DNA from: Leptomonas pyrrhocoris
Taxonomy: Eukaryota > Euglenozoa > Kinetoplastea > Trypanosomatida > Trypanosomatidae
Direction: 5' to 3'
DNA length: 64,000 bases
Assembly (NCBI RefSeq): GCF_001293395.1
Contig: NW_015438392.1
Location: 62,001-126,000 of the forward strand
Numbering within the stretch: the stretch's first letter is position 1; each line of letters opens with the position of its first letter. The notes under the pieces were generated by a model. That model worked only from the letters and a program-made list of their open reading frames with translations. It was not told the DNA's origin and made no database searches. The translations under genes and the position numbers were made by a program. Positions 19,205-28,299 of the stretch are shown here, piece after piece.

Positions 19205-20099
19205 ACGTCAACTTCTTTATCGCAAAGAAGCACAATACTCCCTCCTCCAAGAAACAGAAAAAGAAAAAGAAAGAAAACGTTCTCGTCTGCGACAACGACG
19301 TCCACCACCGAACAACGACAACGACGTGCGACTTCCTGTTCTGTGGTGTTCGAACGGAGCGGAGAAATAATAGTACTAATGATTATTGTTATGTATTAGC
19401 TATGGTAGTGGTGAAGGTCCCACGTGTGCTCTTCAGTACTGCTGAGTTCGTGTGGAGACGCAAACACACACACATCCAGAGAGATATGTATGAGCAGCGC
19501 CGTCGACTGCACCCGGGCTGTGAACACGTCAGCGGGAGGCAGCTACGAAGATAATAACAACAATAAACGCAGTAGACCCAGCGGAGGAAAAATGATGGCG
19601 CCAGGGAGAAGTGACGTTCCGTCGACTGCCGTGCACTACGCCGATAACGTTGCTCCACCCGCTGCGCCGACCAAAGCTGGACGATGGAAGGGAGGCCACC
19701 TCGACTGTGCCACGCTGAATACGCCGCTCAACACGGTGCTCGATGCAGTTTCCACGACTGCGAAAAGAAGAAGAGCTTCAAAAAGAAAACAAAAGAAAGT
19801 GAAAACAAGAAAAACAGATTGTGGGTGGGTACGAGACAATACGGATAGAGACGGGGTGGAGGGAGACGTACGAAGCGTGGACAGCGGTGTGTGTATGTGT
19901 GTGTGTGTGTATGTGTGTGCTGAGCTGAGGTGCCGCTGCAAAGGCGCATCCGCTACAGTGCACTTCGCAGACGCACGGCCGAAAGGGGGAGGGAGAGGGG
20001 TGGAGGAGAAGAGATACAGTGAAGGAAGGAAATGCGATGGGCGCGCGCGGAGGAGCGGCGCACATGGTGAAGGCGCGTGAACACTGCAGCTGGAAAGCG

Positions 20100-20320
20100 G
20101 TCTGATTGGAAGTGTTGAGCCGCGGTTTACCCGCGCCGATGCTCACCACGCGAGGTTGGGGACCAACTCCCCCCCTCCCAGGTCTGCCTCGGCGGACACC
20201 TACGACGCCACGGACTAGCCCAAAACCGACCGCGGGAGGACCGAAGTGGCCGTTTCTCATTCGTTGCCGCGAAGCCGAGAGCCAGAATACGAAAGTACCA
20301 CGCTTTGAAGAGGAGTAACA
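20100..20320 (+). other. GC-rich structured island; candidate noncoding RNA or retroposon remnant
   Basis: This block stands out from the surrounding low-complexity DNA by its even, non-repetitive GC-rich sequence. A stem pairs 20112-20120 with 20141-20149 (8 of 9 pairs) and continues past a 5-base bulge into CGCGG/CCGCG (20121-20125 with 20131-20135, loop TTTAC). A second hairpin is GTTGG/CCAAC (20155-20159 with 20163-20167). A third is GTCTGC/GCGGAC (20182-20187 with 20192-20197, loop CTCG). CCTCCC (20174-20179) can pair with GGGAGG (20234-20239). One pair in the third hairpin is a G-U wobble on the plus strand but a C-A mismatch on the minus strand, which favours the plus strand. T4 runs follow at 20381-20389 and T6 at 20401-20406. 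I could not match it to 7SL, tRNA, 5S or snRNA motifs. A SIDER-type retroposon fragment is the main alternative. Confidence 0.3.
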
Positions 20321-22227
20321 GTTGTAGAAGACAAGAGGACGTATTTCAATAGAAAAATATCAAAGGATAAATCAAACGGATTTTCTTTTGCTGTTGGCAG
20401 TTTTTTAAAGGTCTCTTCCCGCTGCGCGCGTGCCGGTGCGATCATGATGGCGATGGTGATGATGATGATGGCAGTAATAGAGCGGTGCGCCGGTGACACG
20501 AACTTCTACCACGACACTGCACAACACGCCTAGCAAATGAAAAGGCACGCGCACACGCACACACGCACACACACACGTGCACACAACGGGGCCTCGACGA
20601 TACCAACCCTAAACGTACACAGCGGGGACGCCAGGTGATCGGAGGAAGCAATGAAGATGGAAAGAAAGAAGAGGCAAGGCAAGGAAATACCACACATGTG
20701 TGTATTTATACACGTAAATGCAGAGAAGAAAACAACCTCAAAAGCAAATGAACGGCACCAACGTGAAATAGTAAATATTTATAGGAAAGGAAAGCGTTGC
20801 ATCAACCGCAATGCATCGGGGTGATACGAGCATATCGTTTGAAAGAAGGAGGAGAGGAGGGAAGGAGGGGGTTTCAACCGGCGGAGGATCGTCACTCTCA
20901 CAGGGCACCTCCGCACACGTAGCGTATGCCGAGACGTGGCCATTCTACAAGGCTAAAAAAACAAAAAGGAGAGCTCAAGGGAAAGAATCGCGCGTTGGCC
21001 CACGGTGACCGCCACCATCACCGTCGCGCCCAAAGACTGCGGTCACACGCAGCGAGCAGCCACCATCACATACAAACACAAACGACAAGGAAAAGGGAAA
21101 GCAATAACATCGTGTTTTGGTATATTTAATTCTCCTTTGATAAATATAACTGCAATAACAACACACACACCACACACACACGCAGAGCTGCATATCGACA
21201 TAGATGAAGAGTAACACACGATGCAAGCACACTGACATACATAAATACGCATGTGGACGTGGGTGGGTGCGCGGGCGGGCGTGTGTGCCTCTCGTTGCAG
21301 CTGAATAGGTATGCATGAGTATACGAAATATATATATATACACTTGCTCTTTTTGCAGTTCGAGAAGGGCACCGTTCGTCAAGGGAAACCAAAATGAATG
21401 AAAGCAATGAAAGCAGTACACAAAATGTATGTCTTAACAGATTTTTCTGTTGCAATATATATATATATAACAAGCGAAGGGAATAGCCACGGAAAGCAGG
21501 ACAGCCCCGGAGGAGGAAGGAGGAAGGAAGGAAAGGGGGGGGGGAAGGGGGGACACCGACGCGAGGTGCAGTATAGAAGTAGGCACAGCGTCGAAGGTCG
21601 GAAGGTACATCACAAGAGAGAGAGAGAAAAGGCGCGGTCGCGGCGAAGAATCGACGCGAAGCAATGCGAAGCAAGAGGAGAGAAACGAGAAGACAGGGGC
21701 TTTTGATTTTTTCCAATATGAACACTAGATACCCGTGGGGGGAATACCAAACGAAGAATATAAAAATTAATGTATCACAGTTCTTTCTTTTGAAAGAGCG
21801 AGGAGGAAGCGGCATGGCGGCGGGTCGCCGGCAACGACACAGAGCGGGCCGCCTCGGCCGCCTGCCGCTGCCAGGCGTACGTTGCGTAAGAAGAAGGAAG
21901 CAAAAAAAGGGCAGAGAGGTGAAACACGAAAGACATTACAAAAACGACAGCAACGGCGTGAGCGAGAAGGAAGAGAAGGGGAGAGATATAAATATATAAA
22001 TATAAATATAAATATGCGTAGAAGCAAACAGAAGAGAAGACGGGAACCAAATGAAAACGGTCGCGCCTCAGAGAAGAGAAGAGCTGGCGCATAGTCAAGT
22101 TTGCTGTCGTGTATGTATCTCTTTTTAAAGCACACACACACACACACACGTCAGCCACCTCGTGCGTCGGAGAGCGGCATCAAGTAAACGCCTCCGCACA
22201 ACGCATCCGCGACAACCGGTCTTCTGC

Positions 22228-22249
22228 GAGAGAGAGAGAGAGAGAGAGC
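22228..22249. repeat. (GA)n microsatellite
   Basis: A GA dinucleotide run of about 22 bases in the gene-free interval, close to a (CA)n run at 22131-22149. Confidence 0.9.
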
Positions 22250-23208
22250 AGCGGTTCCATAATTGCAAAAAGTAATGATAAAGAAAAGAATAGAGGGACG
22301 CAAGCAACAACCAAAACAGAAAAGAAAAGAACCGGCCTCCCATGGGGGCGCTGTGGGTGTCACGCGTGCGTTGATGCGCAGCGGCGACGGCGACGGCGAC
22401 GATGGAGGGCTCTCTACAACAATATATATGAAGATACAAATTAGTAATAGAAAAGGAGAAGAAGAAAAAGCCCTACCCCACAACGCTGGTGAACAACGCA
22501 AAGGGAGAGAGGAACGCAGGCGAGACAGTACGGAAGAGAACACTTTGTTTTATAAAGAAAGAAAAAGGCGAAGAAGGACGGAGAAGGCATGTCCTCGAAA
22601 CAACAAAACAAAGTACTATTAAAAAAGACAAGACCAGAGCGATCGTGAGGAGGCGAAGAGAGAAGAAACAACGCGGCGGCGGCGCGTCAAAAAACGGATG
22701 TGCACACGCGTCGCATGACAAAGCAAAAGCAAAAAAAAGAAAAGAAAGGAAAGGAAGTGAAGAAACGTGTAGGAGCGGCGGTGAAAACCCCCAACCGTCA
22801 ACGAACCACAGCGAGCGTGTGGCGACGGCTTCCACCGGATTATTTCGTACTCCTGCCAGGTCAATGATTCAATCGAGCGCGCTTTCTACTCGCCACGTCG
22901 TTGCAGCGCTTCCTCTGATTACTTTTGATGTCTCATCACACGGGCGCCACCCAGAACGAAAGAAGAAGGAAGAAGAAATAGACGTAGCGCGTGAGAGAAG
23001 AAGAAAAACGACAGGCTTAGATGAAGATGAAATCCACAAGACAAAACACCGTTGCAATGAAGAAATGAAAAAGAAATGACTGACGCAGTTCGCGTCTTTG
23101 GATTACTTTTGTTGTTGTTGCTGCTGCGCTCAGCGGGTGAGGTGCGCAGCCCCCGCCGCCGTGCGCGTCGAGCGCGCCGTCTGGCCACCACCGCCGCTGC
23201 CGCCACGC

Positions 23209-25596
23209 TCACCGCTCCGGCGATCTTTTGGTGTGTCGGCGGCTGTATCTTGCTCGTACCGCCGGGGTGCTCCGCGAGGGCGGCGGCCTGGGCAACGGGG
23301 AATTGCTGGTAGACGGCGACAGCAAACCACACTGGCTCCCCCGCTTGTTGTTCGTACGACAACTACTACGATTACTGTCGCTCTTAATGTTTGCCGCAGT
23401 CGCCGACGGCGTGGGACGCGTGGACGATGCGTCGGTGCGCGAGAGAGTCGCCCGCGCGGTGCGTGGGGGGAACACGAAAGCGGCAAGACATGCCTGCAGC
23501 TCCGCCAGCTCCGCCAGCTCTTCTTCACGGAGGCGGTGGTGGTAGCGCAGCGACGTGAGCGGGGTGCTGAGCGGCTGGGCGTATGGGCGAGACACGCCGT
23601 TGTCCTTCCGTTTACTTCGATGAGCGGACTTCACCGCGGTGGTCAGGTTTACGGGCGGCTGCTGACGCGCCGACACCGAACCCTGCCGCTCGCTGCTGCT
23701 GTCGTCGTCGTCGTCACTGCCGCGGTCGTTGCCGCTGTGTGTGGTGGCCGGCGCGGACCGCGCGTGCGGCACCTTCATGAGCCGTTTTTCTTCGCCGTTT
23801 AGCTGGTTGCTGCGGTTGCAGGTGTGCAGGACACTGCTGCGGCGTCGAAGGGCCTCGACGTTCGCGTCTGGTGGGCTTGGGAGCGGCGGCAGCTGCGGTG
23901 GTGGTGGTGGTGGCGGTGCGTGTGGGCGGATTCGCGCCTGCGTCTGCGCCTCGCCGTCGTCGCCGTTTCCGTTCTCCTCCCTCACCTCCGGCGACGAACT
24001 CAGCGCGTCATCGCACCCGGTAGCGCCGCGCGAGGAGATGGAGGACAGGGAGCCCCTCGACGGCGACGACGAGCAGCTGCACAGCAGCACGCCAATGTCC
24101 GCCATCGCCGCGAGGGGGGCGCACAGGGCACCCTCCGCGTACGGCCTTCCTCCAGCCCCTCCTCCTCCTTTCCGCCCTGGCAGAACGGCGCTGGTGGAGG
24201 GCAGCATCGGGAGGTTCACCGCACCGACAGAGGTGGGGTCGTTGCGGCTGCCGCCGTCGCTGTCGTGCAGGGCGGGGCAGAGAACCCCGCAGCTGTGCGC
24301 CGCTGCCATCACCAGCACATTCGAACTGTGCGTGTCGCGGCTTCGTCGGCTACGGGCGGAGACTGACAGGGGTGTGGCTGCTGCTCCTGCTGCTGCGGAG
24401 GTGATCGTGGTGTTCATGGCTGCTACAGCATTGGCGAGGAGGGAGATGCACGACGTGCGGCGACCGCGTGGCGGCTCCCCCGTCGAGCCGCGGCGTGCGG
24501 GGAAGAACAAGGCGGTCGGTGAGTCACACCGCTGCGGTGGCGTCCATGCAGAAAGCGGGCACGCACCACCTCCTGTACTCTCCACCGCCGTCGTTGTCGT
24601 GGGCGATGACGCTGGGACCGCCTCCCTGCGCCGTGGCAGCGGTGACCGACGCTTTTCCTCCGTCTTCGCCCTCGTCGTCTCCTTCGGCTTTCCATCGCTG
24701 CTCACCGGCGTTCCGGCCGCGGTGCACAGCATCGAGGTGAAGGGCGTGGCGGCATCGTGTGGATGCGGAGGGACCGGCAACGGCGTGCCCTCCGCCCCTT
24801 CCGCTACCGCTGCCTGCTGCGCCGTCCGCGGGGTCGAGCCGCAGGTGTGCACGGATGTGGACCGAAGAGAAAGGCTGGCAGCGTCGGCGGAGGAGGGCAG
24901 CGAGGAAGAGGAGAGGGAGAGCGATGCGCGGTGCGCCGCGGCGGACACGTCTCTTCCCGCGCTTGGGTCGTCGGCGCTGGCGGGTGGCGGGAGCGCCGTG
25001 CGGCGGACGAAGAAGTCCGCTGAGCAGAGCGACAGCGAGGCGTCGAGCTCGCCCAGCACCGCGCGCGCCGACGTGCGGGGTGCAGCACAGCGATGAGCAG
25101 CGTCCACGGAAGGGGCCCCACGCGGATACGCGCCGTCGTCGTTCGTACGGTGGTGATGGTGCCTCGCTTCGTGGCGCGTGATGCGCACCGCCTGCGCCAC
25201 ACCGCCGCCGCCGCCACCGCTGCTGCTGCTGCTCGTGTACCGGTCAGCGCGTCCTGTCGCACTTCTTGGATGCTGTTTCCTGATGATCCGTGCCGGCGTA
25301 CGTGCAGCGACAGCGACAGCGACAGCAGCAGCAGCCGTAGTCCGCGGAGGAGGCGGAGGAGTCGGTGCCCGTCGTGCACGGCCCGCGAGGGAGGACGCCT
25401 TCGCCGCCACCCGATCGCCCTGCTGCGGCTGCCGCGGCGGGAGCCAGAGGTGTAGGAAGGGCACGCTCAGCGAGCTTTCCTTCTCGGTGTCGCTGGAGCG
25501 CCACGAGGCGCTGACGGGAGAGGCGACGCCGCCGCAGCCGCTGCGTGGGTCGCTGACGTGGCAGGAGTCGGCGGCTCTCGCGACAGGGGATGGCAT
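23209..25596 (-). CDS. Ser/Ala/Pro-rich protein, unknown function
   Basis: 795 residues from ATG 25594-25596 to TGA at 23209-23211. GC-rich third positions run throughout, and this is the longest open frame in the region; the plus-strand ORF at 23729-25096 is its antisense shadow. Most of the sequence is disordered, with polyAla, polySer/Gly and PPPPPP stretches. Two segments look ordered: one around SADFFVRRTALPPP in the N-terminal third, and one near the C-terminus starting SRPYAQPLSTPLTSLRYHHR and continuing as a short Glu/Leu helix. The C-terminus is Arg/Ser/Pro-rich and basic. There is no signal peptide, membrane segment or known domain. The reading frame of the last 50 codons is uncertain, because a second coding-like frame overlaps it. 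Confidence 0.75.
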   Translation of the reverse strand: MPSPVARAADSCHVSDPRSGCGGVASPVSASWRSSDTEKESSLSVPFLHLWLPPRQPQQGDRVAAKASSLAGRARRAPTPPPPPRTTAAAAVAVAVAARTPARIIRKQHPRSATGRADRYTSSSSSGGGGGGVAQAVRITRHEARHHHHRTNDDGAYPRGAPSVDAAHRCAAPRTSARAVLGELDASLSLCSADFFVRRTALPPPASADDPSAGRDVSAAAHRASLSLSSSSLPSSADAASLSLRSTSVHTCGSTPRTAQQAAVAEGAEGTPLPVPPHPHDAATPFTSMLCTAAGTPVSSDGKPKETTRAKTEEKRRSPLPRRREAVPASSPTTTTAVESTGGGACPLSAWTPPQRCDSPTALFFPARRGSTGEPPRGRRTSCISLLANAVAAMNTTITSAAAGAAATPLSVSARSRRSRDTHSSNVLVMAAAHSCGVLCPALHDSDGGSRNDPTSVGAVNLPMLPSTSAVLPGRKGGGGAGGRPYAEGALCAPLAAMADIGVLLCSCSSSPSRGSLSSISSRGATGCDDALSSSPEVREENGNGDDGEAQTQARIRPHAPPPPPPPQLPPLPSPPDANVEALRRRSSVLHTCNRSNQLNGEEKRLMKVPHARSAPATTHSGNDRGSDDDDDSSSERQGSVSARQQPPVNLTTAVKSAHRSKRKDNGVSRPYAQPLSTPLTSLRYHHRLREEELAELAELQACLAAFVFPPRTARATLSRTDASSTRPTPSATAANIKSDSNRSSCRTNNKRGSQCGLLSPSTSNSPLPRPPPSRSTPAVRARYSRRHTKRSPER

Positions 25597-26363
25597 CGGC
25601 GAAAGAACGAAAAAGAGAACCTTCCCACTGCGCGTATAACAAAAGAGAATCTAAAAATGACTAAATCGAGAAGACAACAGAAGTTAAGAAGGGCGAGAGT
25701 AAAGTCTCCGCAGGTGCGTGTGTGTTCGCTTGCTGGAACGGCGCGTTGCGGAATCTGCCGTATCTGCGTGCGTGCGCACGAGGGGTGGTGGGCTCACGAA
25801 GGAGTCAACTCTTCCAAACCACAGAAGGGGAAATAATAATACTAATGAACGAGTAGGACACGGCAGCAACGGCGCGAGGAGACAACACCGATTTTACGTT
25901 ACTGCCCACGCAGATGCAGTGCCAAAGAAGACAAGCGCGTGCGGCACCGTTGCGGCGAGGTGGCGGAATACATCGCGATAGCGCGAGCGCGGAGAGAGAG
26001 AAGAGGGGGGAGGGGGGAGAGGGTGAAGAGGAGATGAGGGCGGAACGCATCTGGTGGGACAGGCATGAGACGGCGAGGTCGGGGCCTACATCATCCGACG
26101 CTCGCGCCACGGCGCACAGGCACAAACTCCGCCCTTTCACCTTCAACGAGGACGTCAAACAGACAGAAAACAAGCAGGCGGAGATGCATTTACCCGCTAT
26201 TTTCTTTTCCTTTCTCTTCTTGCTTTGCATTCAAAAACGGCTTTTACAGATCGTCAGACTTTTTTTCCCCAAATGCGTGCACCGGCAGGGTCCAGCTTTG
26301 CACCTCGCGTGCGTGATCGTCGGCCGTCAGCCGCCCCCTTTTTCCTCCTCTTTCTTCCGGTCC
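25597..26363. other. Intergenic region
   Basis: This is the 3' UTR of the gene at 26364-27599 plus 5' flank. It holds a purine-rich plus-strand block at about 25990-26040 and T/C-rich plus-strand sequence at about 26195-26275 beyond the stop codon. No gene was seen. Confidence 0.6.
25628..25650 (-). promoter_or_regulatory. Possible spliced-leader acceptor of the gene at 23209-25596
   Basis: A short T/C-rich stretch (25650-25638 read on the minus strand) precedes CAG at 25628-25630, 32 bases before the ATG. A stronger tract lies further up at about 25670-25700, so an upstream site is also possible. Confidence 0.35.
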
Positions 26364-27599
26364 TCAGCGGTCCAGAAAGTACTTCTCCCAGTACGTCCGG
26401 TTCGGGTTCTCCATCGCCAACTCGAAAACCTCCGTGTGGCCGTAGCCGCCCTTCTCCTCCTTCGACGCCGCCTTGTGGCGAAAGCAGATCGGCTCATCGT
26501 AGCGCACCAGCAGGCTGACTTCGCCGTCGGTGATGGCGTCCTTCGCGATGACCGTCTCGAAGAGCGGAAGCGCGGCGTCGATGCGGTGGTCCTCCGGCGC
26601 GCAGTGCAGCGTGTACTGCCTCCACCGACCGGTGTAGATCTCCTCCACCTTCAGCGAGAAGTTGCCGTAGGCCTGCATCACCGGGTCCAGCAGCACCGAG
26701 AAGGACTTCGGCGTCTTGGTGACGTCCTTCAGCTTCAGCGCCTGCACGAGGTGGTGGTTGTCGCCGCGCGGGTCGAAGCGGAAGACCCCAAACGCATCCC
26801 GCTCCAGCAGCAGCAGCTCCTTCACCATCTCCTCGATCGCCGGCGGCATCGGCGCGCCGACCCGCTCGCCCGTCTCCACGTCGCGCGCCCAGTCGTCGAA
26901 GGCCAACATCGTCTTCACCAAGAAGTCGTCGGTCCGCACGTCAGACGCGATGATCGTCCGCACCTGCACCGCCGCGGGGGTGTTTGGGTCGCTCGAGACG
27001 GACATCAACCGCGCGTAGTAGCCCGCCGCGGCGCGCAGCTCGTACGCGAGAACGCGCGCTAGCGGATCAACCGCCACCGCACGCCACGCCGCCCGCTCGC
27101 GGGGATCCGTCTGTGGACTGCGGTAGACCGCCTCGCCGGTGCCGCTCACGTCTAGCTGCAGCAGCAGCTTCCGACTCTCCACTTCCGCCGCTTCAAAGAG
27201 CTCCCGTAGCTCCCGCTGCGGGGACTCGCCCTCCAACATGCGTTGGAAACCTTCGGCTAGCAGCATGCGCGGCGGCGACGGCAGGGCCACCTGCTCCAGC
27301 GCGCCGAGGAAGCGGTGGATGAGTCGATCCTGCTGCAGAAAAGCGTGGCGGAGGTAGGCGGAGGCGAGACCGGTGGCGTAGACCCGCATGGGGATTAGAT
27401 TTCGAAGAAACGAGCGTTCCGCCGCTGCAGCAGTCGCAGAACCAGCAGCGGCAGTGGTGGTGGTGGGAGACGACGTGGACGGTGATGATGACGACGGCAA
27501 CGACGTGGGGGTGGGATCGTTGCCGGTAGACGCAGCGGACACGCCGGCGATGGAGCCGCGCCGCATCGGCGACAGCAGCAATCTACCTCGTCGCCACAT
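26364..27599 (-). CDS. Probable mitochondrial protein, unknown function
   Basis: 411 residues from ATG 27597-27599 (MWRRGRLLLSPMRRG...). The frame extends six codons upstream to a TTG, which I rejected. The Arg-rich, acid-free start and following Ser/Thr/Ala stretch look like a mitochondrial targeting sequence and linker (1-60). From about residue 62 the protein is compact and well mixed: helices around RHAFLQQDRLIHRFLGALEQ, an ERAAWRAVAVDPLARVLAYE segment near 170, a conserved-looking block with VFRFDPRGDNHHLVQALKL near 280, and a C-terminus rich in aromatic residues ending YWEKYFLDR. I recognise no catalytic motif or known domain. Even composition and few repeats suggest a constrained globular protein, possibly a kinetoplastid-specific mitochondrial factor; that is inference. 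Confidence 0.85.
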   Translation of the reverse strand: MWRRGRLLLSPMRRGSIAGVSAASTGNDPTPTSLPSSSSPSTSSPTTTTAAAGSATAAAAERSFLRNLIPMRVYATGLASAYLRHAFLQQDRLIHRFLGALEQVALPSPPRMLLAEGFQRMLEGESPQRELRELFEAAEVESRKLLLQLDVSGTGEAVYRSPQTDPRERAAWRAVAVDPLARVLAYELRAAAGYYARLMSVSSDPNTPAAVQVRTIIASDVRTDDFLVKTMLAFDDWARDVETGERVGAPMPPAIEEMVKELLLLERDAFGVFRFDPRGDNHHLVQALKLKDVTKTPKSFSVLLDPVMQAYGNFSLKVEEIYTGRWRQYTLHCAPEDHRIDAALPLFETVIAKDAITDGEVSLLVRYDEPICFRHKAASKEEKGGYGHTEVFELAMENPNRTYWEKYFLDR

Positions 27600-28299
27600 C
27601 TGCAGCTCTACACACAAGCACCCACTGAGAAGAGGAGCTGTGATCGATAAGGCTCACGAAGGAGAAAATATATACTCGCACAGAGTGATGCGCGCGATGC
27701 CCTGCGCTGTGCACGAGATCAACACCCACACACAACAAGGGAGAGAGGGGGAGAAAGGCGAGTTATTTACTTGGACTGAGTCCGCGGCGGCGTGGCGCGG
27801 TCGTGCGTCGTCGGACGACGCACAGCGACGCACGCAGCGTCATTTGCGTGTTGTTGTGCTTGCCGCTGTTGACCCGTTAGCTGCGTGTCCTTCAGAGCCT
27901 CTCCTTTTCACGCGACTGCCCGTGGCGGAGGCACCGCGTCGCCGTCAGGAGAGCCTGGGCGAGTGGGTTCTGCTCCGTGGCAGAACCTGTCGAGCAGCTC
28001 ACGTGTTGACGTCCACGTGCTCAACCCGCTTCATCCACACACGCAGACACGCAGGCGGCTCCACCGTCAGCGCTACCGCACGAGTACAACTCCTCTTTAT
28101 TATATATATCTTTTAAAACTAATATATGGATATTATCGATTACGTACGACTCCGTTTAACGAACACCTTACATTTATACAGGTACAGTATTAACTCGATT
28201 AAGGTACCACGACGTTCTGCACCGTCAACAATAAAATCAGCTCTCCCTTCTCCTCCTCCTCCTTCTCGGTACTCAGCGTCATCAGCAACGACGGAGGTG
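27600..28299. other. Intergenic region, partly AT-rich
   Basis: This is the 3' UTR of the zinc-finger gene and 5' flank of the next. It contains an AT-rich stretch with TA repeats at about 28095-28200, unlike the GC-rich genes, and purine-rich sequence near 27740-27760. No gene was seen. Confidence 0.6.
27625..27637 (-). promoter_or_regulatory. Spliced-leader acceptor of the gene at 26364-27599
   Basis: The coding strand reads CTCCTCTTCTCAG, with the AG at 27625-27626, only 25 bases before the ATG at 27599. Tract and acceptor are contiguous. This acceptor also excludes most of the upstream TTG extension as normal coding sequence. Confidence 0.6.

Larger units (their letters stand above)
19028..23208. 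other. 4.2-kb gene-free interval rich in coding-strand polypyrimidine blocks
   Basis: No open frame here has a recognisable domain or normal codon composition. ORFs of 60-230 codons on both strands are built from CA/GT repeats (HTHTHT, VCVCVC) or A/G tracts. The interval contains many A/G-rich plus-strand blocks (for example 19246-19276, 19760-19815, 19981-20030, 20640-20690, 21600-21720, 21880-22100, 22440-22780 and 22960-23080), each a potential polypyrimidine splice signal on the coding strand. It also has (CA)n runs near 20545-20575 and 22131-22149, (GA)n at 22228-22249, TA repeats at 21331 and 21457, and the structured island at 20100-20320. It must hold the 3' UTR of the gene at 23209-25596 and the 5' flank of the phosphotransferase. 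Confidence 0.6.

Noticed and set aside
19424-20080. 218-codon plus-strand ORF
   Set aside because: It includes a GT repeat (VCMCVCVYVC) and A-rich stretches, with no domain and no coding-like third positions.
20581-20620. ACCCTAA-like sequence suggesting a telomere repeat or telomerase RNA template
   Set aside because: There is only a single partial unit with no tandem copy, and the telomere repeat would be TTAGGG in arrays. Chance is sufficient.
19028-23208. Spliced-leader RNA, 7SL, tRNA or 5S genes in the long spacer
   Set aside because: I found no spliced-leader exon, no tRNA B-box (GGTTCRANNCC) and no SRP helix-8 motif on either strand by eye.
23729-25096. 455-codon plus-strand ORF
   Set aside because: It is antisense to the longer minus-strand frame. 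All recognised genes in the window are on the minus strand, and no splice signal was seen for it.
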